From an uncultured Ruminococcus sp. (lineage in GTDB: Bacteria > Bacillota > Clostridia > Oscillospirales > Ruminococcaceae): a stretch of DNA of 25,572 bases. The notes below the pieces were generated by a model that saw only the letters and a program-made list of their open reading frames with translations, was not told the origin of the DNA and did no database searches. The first letter of the stretch is position 1. Each line of letters begins with the position of its first letter. The DNA lies in NCBI GenBank assembly GCA_947178195.1, contig CAMWXM010000008.1, positions 1-25,572 on the forward strand, written 5' to 3'. A program made the position numbers and the translations under genes. Positions 7,295-14,833 of the stretch are shown here, in pieces.

Positions 7295-9541
7295 ATGGAT
7301 AAAAACATTGGAAAAAAGCTTGACGGACGATATGAAATAACCGAGCTTATTGGAGAAGGAGGAATGGCGGACGTCTATAAGGCTGTAGATGTGGTCGACC
7401 ATAAAAATATTGCCGTTAAGATACTTAAAAAGGAATTTGCCGAAAGCGAGGAATTTTTAAGGAGATTCAGAAACGAATCAAAGGCTATTGCCGTTTTGTC
7501 TCATCCGAATATCGTTAAGATATATGATGTGGGATTTTCTGATAAAATTCAGTATATCGTAATGGAATATATCGACGGTATCACCCTCAAAGAGTATATA
7601 GAAAACGAGAGGGTTTTAAGCTGGAAGGACGCTGTTCATTTTGTAATACAGATTTTAAGAGCCTTGCAGCATGCCCATGAGAGAGGTATCGTTCATAGGG
7701 ATATAAAACCTCAGAATATTATGGTATTTACTGACGGTACTATAAAGGTTATGGACTTTGGTATCGCAAAATTTGCCCGTGAGGAAGGAAAAACTGCCAC
7801 CGATCAGGCAATCGGTACTGTTCATTATATAAGTCCCGAACAGGCAAGGGGAGACGTTACCGACGCTCAGAGTGACCTTTATTCGGTAGGCGTAATGCTT
7901 TATGAGATGCTTACGGGACAAAAACCATTTGATACGGATAATCCTGTTTCCATAGCGGTTATGCATATGCATAATGTTGCCGAGCTTCCAAGAAGAATAA
8001 ATCCTGATATACCTATCCCTCTTGAGGAAATTATTGTTCATGCAATGGAAAAGGGCACTGATGAAAGATATCAGACTGCTGTTGATATGATAAAGGATAT
8101 TGAGCGATTTAAAGCCGATCCGGATGTACGATTCGGATATATTGCAAGAAGTAATAATGAGACTGACAGCAAAACCAGATATTTTTCAACAGTAAACGAG
8201 ATACCGTTAGATATTCAAAGGGAAATACGCCGTGAAGAGGCGGCTAATACAGGCTATATGAAGCGCCAGCAGCCGATTATGCAGCCGGAAAATAATTATA
8301 CTCAAAACACGAATAACAACAGCAATAATAATATTTACGATACTTATGACGAGGATTATACCGATTTTGATGAAGAGGAAGAGCCTGCAAAAAAATCGTT
8401 GTTTGTTCCTATCCTTTCAGCAGTTACCGTTGTGGTAATTATGGTTGCGGTATTTTTTATCGCTACCCTTGTAAAGGGAGTATTTTCGGGAGAAAAGCAG
8501 AAAAACGCTTCTGAATTTGAAATGCCGAATCTTGTGGGAATGGATTATAATCAGGCTCATGAGGCTTATCCTAATCTGGATATTCAGGTGGATTCAACGG
8601 AATTTTCCGACCTTGAAAAGGATAAAATTTTTGAACAGAGCATTACTGCCGGCGACGGCGTTAAAAAAGGCGAAATAGTAAAGGTAAAAGTAAGTCTTGG
8701 CGCAAAAACCGTAAAAGTTCCCAATGTTATAAATTATCACTATATTACTGCCGGAGAGGCTTTAAGGCAGAAGGGTCTTGAGGTCGAGTTCCAGTATCAG
8801 ACCAATAAAGAATTTGAAGAGGAAATAGTTTTTGATACTGAACCTTCGGCTCTTGAAGAGGTACTTCCTGGTTCGACAGTGCTTGTATATGTAAGTAAGG
8901 GCTCGGACGTTAAAGAAGTAACTATGGAAAATTTTGTCGGTGAGAATATTGACAATGCAAGAGCTAAATGTAATATATGGGGAATCAGCGTTGCCGTCAA
9001 GGAAATGGATTCCAGCAAGGAAGAAGGAACGATTTTAAAGCAGAGCATTAAGGAAGGCGAAAAAGTTTCTGCGGATTCTAAAATCACATTTACGGTCAGC
9101 AGTGGTAAAGAGCCGGAAGGCGAGGTAGAAATGAAGTTTTACTTTCCAGGTAATTCTACCGGAAGATTTACCATTACAGCATATCAGAACGGCGTTGCTA
9201 TATATCAGACATTGACCCTTTCAGCCGATTATTCAAAGGAAAATCTTATAAAGGTAAGAGGCAAGGGCACTGATGAGGATATTACTATGGTTCTGACCAA
9301 TTTAAGCAATAATCTTGCCCATGAGCTGGGAACCTATAATATGAACTTTGAAGAGGGAACATTCAGTATCATCAACGAGGATATTAATCAGGCGTTTTCA
9401 ATAGTAGACGGTCTTGTAAAGGATGAGCCTGAACCTGAGCCGGATAATAATAACAATAATAGCAATGATAATACTCCTGAGCCAGCTGAGGAATCTGCTC
9501 AACAGGACGACAGCTCATCTTCCGATGAGGGCGGAGAATAA
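7295..9541 (+). CDS. prkC: PASTA-domain serine/threonine protein kinase (PrkC/PknB type)
   Basis: A membrane kinase of 748 residues that senses peptidoglycan fragments; in Bacillus its homologue PrkC triggers spore germination. The cytosolic kinase domain (about 13-275) has the glycine loop GEGGMADVYKA, K42, HRDIKPQN (D136) and DFG (154-156). An Asn-rich, acidic juxtamembrane stretch (330-365) leads to one membrane helix (about 369-394). Three extracellular PASTA repeats follow (about 408-476, 477-545 and 546-615), then an unclassified domain and an acidic, Asn/Ser-rich tail (about 715-748). A TTG directly before the ATG could also start translation; GGAG lies at 7279-7282. The gene is 23 nt after prpC and 4 nt before rsgA. 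Confidence 0.95.
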   Translation: MDKNIGKKLDGRYEITELIGEGGMADVYKAVDVVDHKNIAVKILKKEFAESEEFLRRFRNESKAIAVLSHPNIVKIYDVGFSDKIQYIVMEYIDGITLKEYIENERVLSWKDAVHFVIQILRALQHAHERGIVHRDIKPQNIMVFTDGTIKVMDFGIAKFAREEGKTATDQAIGTVHYISPEQARGDVTDAQSDLYSVGVMLYEMLTGQKPFDTDNPVSIAVMHMHNVAELPRRINPDIPIPLEEIIVHAMEKGTDERYQTAVDMIKDIERFKADPDVRFGYIARSNNETDSKTRYFSTVNEIPLDIQREIRREEAANTGYMKRQQPIMQPENNYTQNTNNNSNNNIYDTYDEDYTDFDEEEEPAKKSLFVPILSAVTVVVIMVAVFFIATLVKGVFSGEKQKNASEFEMPNLVGMDYNQAHEAYPNLDIQVDSTEFSDLEKDKIFEQSITAGDGVKKGEIVKVKVSLGAKTVKVPNVINYHYITAGEALRQKGLEVEFQYQTNKEFEEEIVFDTEPSALEEVLPGSTVLVYVSKGSDVKEVTMENFVGENIDNARAKCNIWGISVAVKEMDSSKEEGTILKQSIKEGEKVSADSKITFTVSSGKEPEGEVEMKFYFPGNSTGRFTITAYQNGVAIYQTLTLSADYSKENLIKVRGKGTDEDITMVLTNLSNNLAHELGTYNMNFEEGTFSIINEDINQAFSIVDGLVKDEPEPEPDNNNNNSNDNTPEPAEESAQQDDSSSSDEGGE

Positions 9542-9545
9542 AAGA

Positions 9546-10409
9546 ATGAAACAGGGAATAATCGTAAAATCTATCGGAGGGCTCTATTTTATAGAGTCCT
9601 CTGACAACATATATGAATGCAAAGCAAGAGGAATTTTCAGAAAAGAAGGAATATCTCCAAGTGTCGGGGATAAGGTGAATTTCGATAATGGGGTCATAGC
9701 TGAAATTCTTCCCAGAAAAAATTATATTATAAGGCCGCCTCTTGCCAATCTGGATCAGTTGATTTTTGTGGTATCTGTAACAGAGCCTTCGCCTAATCTT
9801 CTTATTTTGGATAAATTTATTGCAGTTGCGGAATATCAGAAAATAGAACCTGTTATTGTTCTTACCAAAATCGACCTGGAAAAATGCGAGGAGATCCTGG
9901 ACATTTACAAAAAAACCGGTATACAGATATACGCTGTGGATTATAGCAATGAAAATCCAGCAGAAGTGATAAGAGGAATTTTGAAGAACAAGATAAGCGC
10001 ATTTACCGGAAACAGCGGGGCAGGGAAGTCAACCCTTTTAAATGAGGTGTGCGGAGACTTTAAAATTCTTACCGGAGAAATCAGCAAAAAGCTGGGACGT
10101 GGACGCCATACCACAAGGCACAGCGAGCTTTATAAGCTGCCTTGGGGAGGATATATTGCGGATACGCCGGGATTTTCAACCTTTGAAACAAACAAGTATA
10201 ATATAATCAGGAAAGAGGAGCTGGCGGATTGCTTCAGGGAATTTTCAGACTACAGCAGTAAATGCAAATTCAGGGATTGTTCTCACACAAAGGAAAAGGG
10301 TTGCTGCGTTATAGAAGCGGTGGAAAAGGAAATTATTCCGAAAACACGCCATGAAAGCTATTGCAGTATGTTTGAGGAAGCAAAGCAGTTAAAGGAATGG
10401 GAGCTATAA
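9546..10409 (+). CDS. rsgA: Small ribosomal subunit biogenesis GTPase RsgA
   Basis: A 287-residue circularly permuted GTPase that checks late maturation of the 30S subunit. An N-terminal OB fold (about 1-65) is followed by the GTPase motifs in permuted order: G4 TKID (107-110), G1 GNSGAGKST (155-163), a GRGRHTTRH switch and G3 DTPG (206-209). The C-terminal zinc knuckle uses C240, C245, H247 and C253. I chose the ATG at 9546 because GGCGGAG lies upstream and the protein then begins at the family N-terminus. A longer in-frame extension from 9423 lies entirely inside the prkC tail and is rejected. In Bacillus rpe follows rsgA; here thiN starts 1 nt later and rpe is absent. Confidence 0.96.
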   Translation: MKQGIIVKSIGGLYFIESSDNIYECKARGIFRKEGISPSVGDKVNFDNGVIAEILPRKNYIIRPPLANLDQLIFVVSVTEPSPNLLILDKFIAVAEYQKIEPVIVLTKIDLEKCEEILDIYKKTGIQIYAVDYSNENPAEVIRGILKNKISAFTGNSGAGKSTLLNEVCGDFKILTGEISKKLGRGRHTTRHSELYKLPWGGYIADTPGFSTFETNKYNIIRKEELADCFREFSDYSSKCKFRDCSHTKEKGCCVIEAVEKEIIPKTRHESYCSMFEEAKQLKEWEL

Positions 10410-10410
10410 T

Positions 10411-11052
10411 ATGGGAAATATAAAAAAATGTTATATTTTTGCTGGTTCGCCGGCTGCTAAATGTTCTAAAACAGAATTTGACAGCAGTAGGTATGTGATA
10501 TGCGCTGACGGAGGATATGCCCTTGCCAAAAAAAGTGGAATAATACCGGACGTTATTATCGGCGATTTTGATACATATACGGACAGGCTTCCAGAGGATT
10601 GCGAGGTCATAAAATACCCTGCCGAAAAGGACGATACCGATACTATGCTGGCAGTAAAGCTGGCGCTTGAAAGAGGCTTTAAGCATATTACTATTCTGGG
10701 AGCGCTGGGGGGACGTTTTGACCATACTGTTGCAAACATTCAGACGCTGAGATATATTTTAAAACACGAGGCTCACGGAGAGCTTATTGGAAATGGCAAC
10801 TATATCACCATGCAGGGGCCGGGAATAAAGGTTTACAGCAGAATGAAGGGATATTATTTTTCTATGTTTTCTTATACCGAAGAATGCAGCGGAGTTTCGC
10901 TTACCGGCTTTAAATATCCGCTTAAAAACGGAATTGTGAAAAACAGCTTTCCTATCGGGGTAAGCAATATTATAACGGGAAAATCGGGAATAGTTTCTGT
11001 TGACAAAGGAGTGCTTCTTATTGTTTTTTCAAAAGATATGAACCAATTTTAG
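10411..11052 (+). CDS. thiN: Thiamine pyrophosphokinase
   Basis: A 213-residue enzyme that transfers pyrophosphate from ATP to thiamine, giving thiamine diphosphate. Visible family motifs are ICADGGY near residue 30, VIIGDFDT, KDDTDTMLA and LGALGGRFDHTVANI, which together form the ATP- and metal-binding site. The C-terminal half, ending in VFSKDMNQF, is the smaller thiamine-binding beta domain. The start is the ATG at 10411, 1 nt after the rsgA stop, with GGGAG just upstream. The gene is the last full-length member of the conserved block before spoVM, as in Bacillus (yloS/thiN). No thiamine riboswitch is near, which fits its place inside a housekeeping operon. Confidence 0.93.
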   Translation: MGNIKKCYIFAGSPAAKCSKTEFDSSRYVICADGGYALAKKSGIIPDVIIGDFDTYTDRLPEDCEVIKYPAEKDDTDTMLAVKLALERGFKHITILGALGGRFDHTVANIQTLRYILKHEAHGELIGNGNYITMQGPGIKVYSRMKGYYFSMFSYTEECSGVSLTGFKYPLKNGIVKNSFPIGVSNIITGKSGIVSVDKGVLLIVFSKDMNQF

Positions 11053-11099
11053 CTGTATGGAATATAATGGAATATCAAATAAAATTGGAGGCGATAGCT

Positions 11100-11189
11100 T
11101 TGAAGGTAGTTGTTATTAAAAGTCCAAGATTCCTTTCAGGAATATTAAGAATGGTGTTTAAAATAAAAAAAGAAGAGGGAACGGAATAA
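11100..11189 (+). CDS. spoVM: Stage V sporulation protein M (SpoVM), 29 residues
   Basis: A very short gene with a TTG start at 11100, an excellent GGAGG at 11087-11091 (8-nt spacer) and a TAA at 11187-11189. The 29-residue product begins MKVVVIKSPRFLSGILRMVF. It aligns without gaps to Bacillus SpoVM (as I recall it, MKFYTIKLPKFLGGIVRAML...), keeping M1, K2, I6, K7, P9, F11, L12, G14, I15 and R17. SpoVM is an amphipathic helix that recognises the convex forespore membrane and anchors the coat ATPase SpoIVA; proline 9 matters for this. Its place just after thiN, ending the prpC-prkC-rsgA-thiN block, is the Bacillus location. The C-terminus is lysine- and glutamate-rich and slightly longer. Automated callers may miss it because of its size and TTG start. 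Confidence 0.9.
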   Translation: MKVVVIKSPRFLSGILRMVFKIKKEEGTE

Positions 11190-11198
11190 TATATACTT

Positions 11199-11235
11199 AA
11201 AATGACGCCGCACAATTTTTGTGTGGCGTCATTTT
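11199..11235 (+). terminator. Hairpin terminator after spoVM
   Basis: A 15-bp inverted repeat (11199-11213 with 11221-11235, one G-U pair) has a 7-nt loop. The GC-rich core GACGCCGCAC is flanked by A's on the left and T's on the right, so it can work in both directions. It ends the long rpoZ-spoVM run and separates it from the SpoIVF-like unit. Confidence 0.85.
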
Positions 11236-11274
11236 AGCGAACGAAGTTTTATTGATAATTTCGTTCTTTATTTT

Positions 11275-11303
11275 TCATATTTTTCGATAAATTTTCATAT
11301 ATT
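11275..11303 (+). promoter_or_regulatory. Possible sigma-E-type promoter
   Basis: TCATATT (11275-11281) and CATATATT (11296-11303) are separated by 14 nt. The Bacillus mother-cell sigma-E consensus is KMATATT, 14-15 nt, CATACAHT, so the -35 box fits fully and the -10 box differs at one position. In Bacillus the spoIVFA-spoIVFB operon is under sigma-E, which suits the genes downstream. The region is very AT-rich, so a chance match is quite possible. Confidence 0.35.
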
Positions 11304-11351
11304 TTTAAATGGAGATACTTGCGCAGAATTCAAAAATATTCTGATATTAAA

Positions 11352-11420
11352 GGAAGCACTGATTAAATCACAGAAAAATCTGACTGTGCATCTAACGAAC
11401 AAGATTTAATTAATGCTTCC
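11352..11420. repeat. 69-bp terminal-inverted-repeat element (MITE-like)
   Basis: The outer 18 bases, beginning GGAAGCACTGATTAAATC at 11352-11369, are inverted at 11403-11420 with 16 of 18 matches. The pair is flanked on both sides by TAAA (11348-11351 and 11421-11424), which looks like a 4-bp target duplication. An inner CACAG/CTGTG pair adds a second stem. The size and architecture fit a miniature transposable element lying between the candidate promoter and the next gene. No second copy was recognised in this window, so a plain regulatory hairpin is also possible. Confidence 0.5.
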
Positions 11421-11439
11421 TAAACGAATGGAGGAAGCT

Positions 11440-11766
11440 ATGAACGATACAGAAATCGCAAATGAAGAAAAGGAAAATAATACACCGGAGAAGGTTGAAA
11501 GCACAGATGAAAGGTCAACGGAGCTGATCGAAACGGTAAGAGAAAGGCATTGGGAAGAGCATATGCAGGGAAACGAGCGTGTAGGTGATATTTTTACGGC
11601 ACAGCTTATTTTATGCGTGATAATGGTATTGATTTTTGCTGTTATCAGATTCTTTAACGAATCCCTGACCGAATGGTATATAGATGAATTTAAAAGAATG
11701 TCAGCAGGTGCGCCGGAGCAGATAATAAAAGACGCTGTAAAATTTGTTACGGATATATTAAAATGA
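11440..11766 (+). CDS. One-helix membrane protein next to the SpoIVFB-like protease
   Basis: A 108-residue protein I do not recognise by sequence. It has a highly charged, mostly acidic N-terminal part (about 1-52), one membrane helix (about 53-75, starting IFTAQLILCVIMVLIFAV) and a short C-terminal part of about 33 residues predicted outside. The ATG at 11440 is preceded by GGAGG at 11430-11434; an ATG at 11413 in the same frame lies inside the inverted-repeat element and is unlikely. The stop overlaps the start of the M50 protease gene (ATGA). Topology, order and coupling resemble SpoIVFA, the SpoIVFB partner, but the LytM/M23 domain of SpoIVFA is missing. A role as a partner of the protease is inference only. 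Confidence 0.75.
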   Translation: MNDTEIANEEKENNTPEKVESTDERSTELIETVRERHWEEHMQGNERVGDIFTAQLILCVIMVLIFAVIRFFNESLTEWYIDEFKRMSAGAPEQIIKDAVKFVTDILK

Positions 11767-12323
11767 TAGCGTTTAAAATCAGTAATATTCAGTTGACATT
11801 TGAATTTGGTTTTTTTATGACAATAGCGCTTTTTTGCCTTTTAGACGCTCCTGAATTAGCGCTGTCGGCGGTATGTGCATGTGTTATACATGAAGGTGGG
11901 CATATTTTTGCCTCTTCTCTTTGCGATATGAGTATAAAAAAAATAATATTCTGGGCGGGAGGGGTGAAAATTCAGACCGAAGAGAAAATAACAGCTATTT
12001 CAAAGGATATTTATATCTTGCTTTCAGGACCGGTTTTTAATTTTATTGCTGCATTATTTTATTTTTTTGCCGGCTGCTATAGTCCGTTTTCGGTAAATCT
12101 GATTTTAGGGTTATTTAATCTGCTGCCGTTTTCAAACCTTGACGGAGGCACAATACTGAGAAAAATTCTTGAGCATTTTGAAATCAATCCGGACAGGCCC
12201 ATGAAAATAATTTCTTTTGTTTCGGCAATAGCCGTAATTTCATTTTTTTATTTTACCAATACTGAGAGTTTAAGCGGATATCTTACTATAATATTTCTTT
12301 TGATTTGCGATATGGTTTATTAA
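11763..12323 (+). CDS. SpoIVFB-like site-2 (M50) membrane metalloprotease without CBS domain
   Basis: A polytopic membrane protein of 186 residues with the M50 zinc site HEGGH (43-47) in an early helix and NLDGG (125-129, D127 as third ligand) in a later one. The histidines and E44 fall at the same numbers as in Bacillus SpoIVFB (H43, E44, H47). GPVFNFIAALFYF is the conserved helix between the two motifs. SpoIVFB cleaves pro-sigma-K in the mother cell. The Bacillus protein is about 100 residues longer and ends in an ATP-binding CBS domain, which is absent here. The gene overlaps the upstream membrane-protein gene by 4 nt. Function as a sporulation protease is inferred from context; a general S2P role remains possible. 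Confidence 0.85.
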   Translation: MIAFKISNIQLTFEFGFFMTIALFCLLDAPELALSAVCACVIHEGGHIFASSLCDMSIKKIIFWAGGVKIQTEEKITAISKDIYILLSGPVFNFIAALFYFFAGCYSPFSVNLILGLFNLLPFSNLDGGTILRKILEHFEINPDRPMKIISFVSAIAVISFFYFTNTESLSGYLTIIFLLICDMVY

Positions 12324-12337
12324 ATAACTAAATAAAA

Positions 12338-12363
12338 ATTGCTCCCCAAATACAGAGAGCAAT
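12338..12363 (-). terminator. Hairpin between the convergent M50 and metA genes
   Basis: ATTGCTC (12338-12344) pairs with GAGCAAT (12357-12363) around a 12-nt loop. Read on the minus strand the stem is followed by a T-rich run, so it mainly terminates metA. It can also stop plus-strand transcription from the M50 gene. Confidence 0.65.
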
Positions 12364-12369
12364 AAAATA

Positions 12370-13317
12370 TCATAATCCATTATCTACATTCCAGTCCATT
12401 TCTTCCAGACTATTGAGGTCGTAGGGAGTAGACTGATAAATACAGTAATTAAGCCAGTTTGAAAACATCAGATTAGCATGACATCTCCAGCTGAATACCG
12501 GTGTTTTTTCTGTATCGTCATCAGGGAAATAATTATAGGGTAGGTCTATATCCAGTCCCTGATTTTTATCACGGAAATACTCGTTTGCGATAGTATCACG
12601 GTCGTATTCAGCATGTCCCAGAACAAAATATTGCCTGCCGTTCTTATTAGCGACAATATGTACGCCGGAAATATCCGAAGATGCAAGAATCTCAAGCTGT
12701 GGGACTTTTTCAATATCCTCTCTTCTGACCTCTGAATGTCTTGAATGAGGAACCATAAAACAATCGTCAAAGCCGTTTAGTAGCTGAGCATTTTCATATT
12801 CTGCTTTATGAGGAAATATACCGAAAATTTTCCTCTCAAGTATCGTTTTCGGAACGCCAAAATGATAATATAGTCCCGCATGCGCTCCCCAGCAAAGATG
12901 AAATGTGGAAAAAACATGAGATTTGCTCCATTTCATTATCAGGGAAATTTCCTCCCAATAATCCACCTGATGAAATTCCAAATGCTCGACTGGCGCACCT
13001 GTTATTATCATTCCATCGTATCTTTCATTTTTTATTTTATCAAATGTTTTATAAAAATTATACAGATGACTTATAGGAGTATTTTTTGAAATATGAGATT
13101 CCAGTTGCAGAAGATCGACATTGACCTGAATAGGAGTATTACTCAAAAGCCGCATAAGCTGAGTTTCCGTTTCGATTTTTTTAGGCATTATATTAAGGAT
13201 CACTATTTTAAGGGGTCTTATGTCCTGATGCTCCGCTCTTTCCTTTGACATTACAAAAATATTTTCCTTATTAAGCTCGTTAAATGCCGGAAGCTCATGA
13301 GGGATTCTTATTGGCAT
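12370..13317 (-). CDS. metA: Homoserine O-acetyltransferase (MetA family)
   Basis: A 315-residue enzyme of the MetA family that acylates homoserine, the first committed step of methionine synthesis. Starting from MPIRIPHELPAF, catalytic residues fall exactly on the family numbers: C142 in CWGAHAG, H235 and E237 in GHAEYD. The acyl-CoA selectivity position is E111 (GAPVE); by work on MetA enzymes, glutamate here favours acetyl-CoA and glycine favours succinyl-CoA. I therefore call it an acetyltransferase. The ATG at 13317 is preferred over the one at 13323 because GGAGG at 13328-13332 then has a 9-nt spacer and the numbering fits. No SAM riboswitch or T-box fits in the 60 nt upstream, so expression may depend on read-through from the carboxyltransferase operon. 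Confidence 0.95.
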   Translation of the reverse strand: MPIRIPHELPAFNELNKENIFVMSKERAEHQDIRPLKIVILNIMPKKIETETQLMRLLSNTPIQVNVDLLQLESHISKNTPISHLYNFYKTFDKIKNERYDGMIITGAPVEHLEFHQVDYWEEISLIMKWSKSHVFSTFHLCWGAHAGLYYHFGVPKTILERKIFGIFPHKAEYENAQLLNGFDDCFMVPHSRHSEVRREDIEKVPQLEILASSDISGVHIVANKNGRQYFVLGHAEYDRDTIANEYFRDKNQGLDIDLPYNYFPDDDTEKTPVFSWRCHANLMFSNWLNYCIYQSTPYDLNSLEEMDWNVDNGL

Positions 13318-13344
13318 TTTCATTTACCTCCATTTCATAATTTT

Positions 13345-13368
13345 AAAGGCGAACAAAAGTTCGCCTTT
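13345..13368 (-). terminator. Hairpin after the carboxyltransferase operon
   Basis: A perfect 10-bp stem (AAAGGCGAAC at 13345-13354 with its complement at 13359-13368) and a 4-nt loop. On the minus strand only three T's follow directly, then AAAATT, so termination may be incomplete and could let transcription run into metA. The T-run is stronger on the plus strand. Confidence 0.7.
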
Positions 13369-13379
13369 TTTCTTTTAAA

Positions 13380-14777
13380 TCAAACCGGATGAATCTGCTT
13401 TTCAGCGTCTGAATGAGCGCCGTCTATACCGTATTTTAAATTCTTACGGTTTTCAAAAAACTTAACTGCGACCTGTCCGAACTGTGCATAGCTGAGAACA
13501 TCTTCTTCTTGTTCTGTCCATTCTGCGCATTCTTTTCTGAGGGTATCCAGCTCAGGTTTAAGAAGGTCTGCCGGACGGCATTCGATAGGCTTTTCATCGC
13601 CAATTATCTTCTTTCTGAATTCAGGGTCGATAGGAACAGGCGTTTTTCCGTATTCGCCTTTAACAACACCCTTAAATTCCTTAGTTACCATTTTATAGCG
13701 TTCTCCGGTAATTACGTTGAACACTGCCTGAGTGCCGACGATCTGTGACGAAGGAGTAACCAGCGGTGGGAAACCTGCGTCTTTTCTTACTCTCGGAACT
13801 TCCTTTAAAACTTCCTCAAGCTTATCCTCCTTGCCAGCCTGTTTAAGCTGTGAAAGAAGATTTGAAAGCATACCGCCCGGAACTTGATAAATAAGAGCGT
13901 TTGCGTCAACAGCAAGCATTTTTGGATCAAGAAGCCCGCAGTCTATATATTTTTTTCTGAGCTTCATGAAATAATCTCTTATCTCAGTAAGAAGAACAAG
14001 GTCAAGACCTGTATCGTATTCAGTACCCTGTAATGCTGCTACCATAGATTCTGTAGGCGCATGAGATGTTCCCAGCGCAAGAGGAGACATAGCAGTATCT
14101 ATTACGTCTACACCTGCCTCGATGCCCTTTAAGAGACACATGGAAGCCAATCCAGATGTATAATGAGTATGTAACTGAATAGGAATTTTAACGGCGTTTT
14201 TAAGCGCTTTAACAAGTCTTTGAGTTTCATATGGCGTAAGAAGCGCAGCCATGTCCTTGATGCAGATGGAATCTGCGCCGGCGCCTTCGATTCTTTTTGC
14301 ATAATCTACATAGTATTCGTCGGTAAACACATCGCCTAAGGTATAGGAAATTGCTACCTGAGTATGTGCGCCTTCCTTTTTAGCCGCTTTTATTGCTGTT
14401 TCAAGATTTCTTATGTCGTTTAAAGCGTCAAAAATTCTGATAATGTCTATGCCGTTGGCTACTGATTTCTGAACAAAATATTCTACCACATCATCTGCAT
14501 AATGACGATAGCCAAGCATATTTTGACCTCTGAAAAGCATCTGAAGCTTTGTATTGGGAAGATTCTTTTTAAGAGTTCTCAATCTTTCCCACGGATCTTC
14601 GTTTAAAAATCTGAGACACGAATCGAATGTCGCACCGCCCCAGCATTCTACTGAATGATAGCCTACCTTATCCATAAGTGGAAGCACAGGAAGCATTTCG
14701 TCCATAGTCATACGGGTCGCAATAAGGGACTGGTGAGCGTCACGCAGTACGGTTTCAGTAATTTTTACCTTTCCCAT
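13380..14777 (-). CDS. Carboxyltransferase subunit, OadA/PycB/5S type
   Basis: 465 residues forming the TIM-barrel carboxyltransferase that moves carboxyl groups between oxaloacetate/pyruvate and biotin. Seen are TETVLRDAHQSLIATRM (metal-binding D13), the lysine expected to be carbamylated (K174 in SICIKDM) and the metal-binding histidines H203 and H205 in LHTHYTSG. A conserved helical domain follows (about 300-450). There is no C-terminal biotin domain; that is encoded separately just upstream. The length fits oxaloacetate decarboxylase alpha cores and the 5S subunit of transcarboxylase. The ATG at 14777 has AGGTGAT upstream. Third gene of a three-gene operon, 56 nt after the biotin carrier gene. 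The partner reaction decides the name, so no gene symbol is given. Confidence 0.93.
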   Translation of the reverse strand: MGKVKITETVLRDAHQSLIATRMTMDEMLPVLPLMDKVGYHSVECWGGATFDSCLRFLNEDPWERLRTLKKNLPNTKLQMLFRGQNMLGYRHYADDVVEYFVQKSVANGIDIIRIFDALNDIRNLETAIKAAKKEGAHTQVAISYTLGDVFTDEYYVDYAKRIEGAGADSICIKDMAALLTPYETQRLVKALKNAVKIPIQLHTHYTSGLASMCLLKGIEAGVDVIDTAMSPLALGTSHAPTESMVAALQGTEYDTGLDLVLLTEIRDYFMKLRKKYIDCGLLDPKMLAVDANALIYQVPGGMLSNLLSQLKQAGKEDKLEEVLKEVPRVRKDAGFPPLVTPSSQIVGTQAVFNVITGERYKMVTKEFKGVVKGEYGKTPVPIDPEFRKKIIGDEKPIECRPADLLKPELDTLRKECAEWTEQEEDVLSYAQFGQVAVKFFENRKNLKYGIDGAHSDAEKQIHPV

Positions 14778-14833
14778 AATATATCACCTATGTTCTGTAT
14801 AACAGAACTTGCCTTTCTGAAAATTTAAAATTA

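Noticed and set aside
9423..9545. 41-residue N-terminal extension of rsgA
   Set aside because: It lies within the Asn-rich tail of prkC in another frame, and a good ribosome binding site precedes the family-like start at 9546.
11053..11099. GGAATAT direct repeat in front of spoVM as a regulatory site
   Set aside because: Only two 7-bp copies in AT-rich DNA; no matching promoter consensus could be placed on it.
11221..11409. 62-codon frame between the spoVM terminator and the membrane-protein gene
   Set aside because: No ribosome binding site, starts inside the terminator stem and ends inside the inverted-repeat element.
13318..13379. SAM riboswitch or T-box ahead of metA
   Set aside because: Only about 60 nt are available and they are filled by a simple hairpin and the ribosome binding site.
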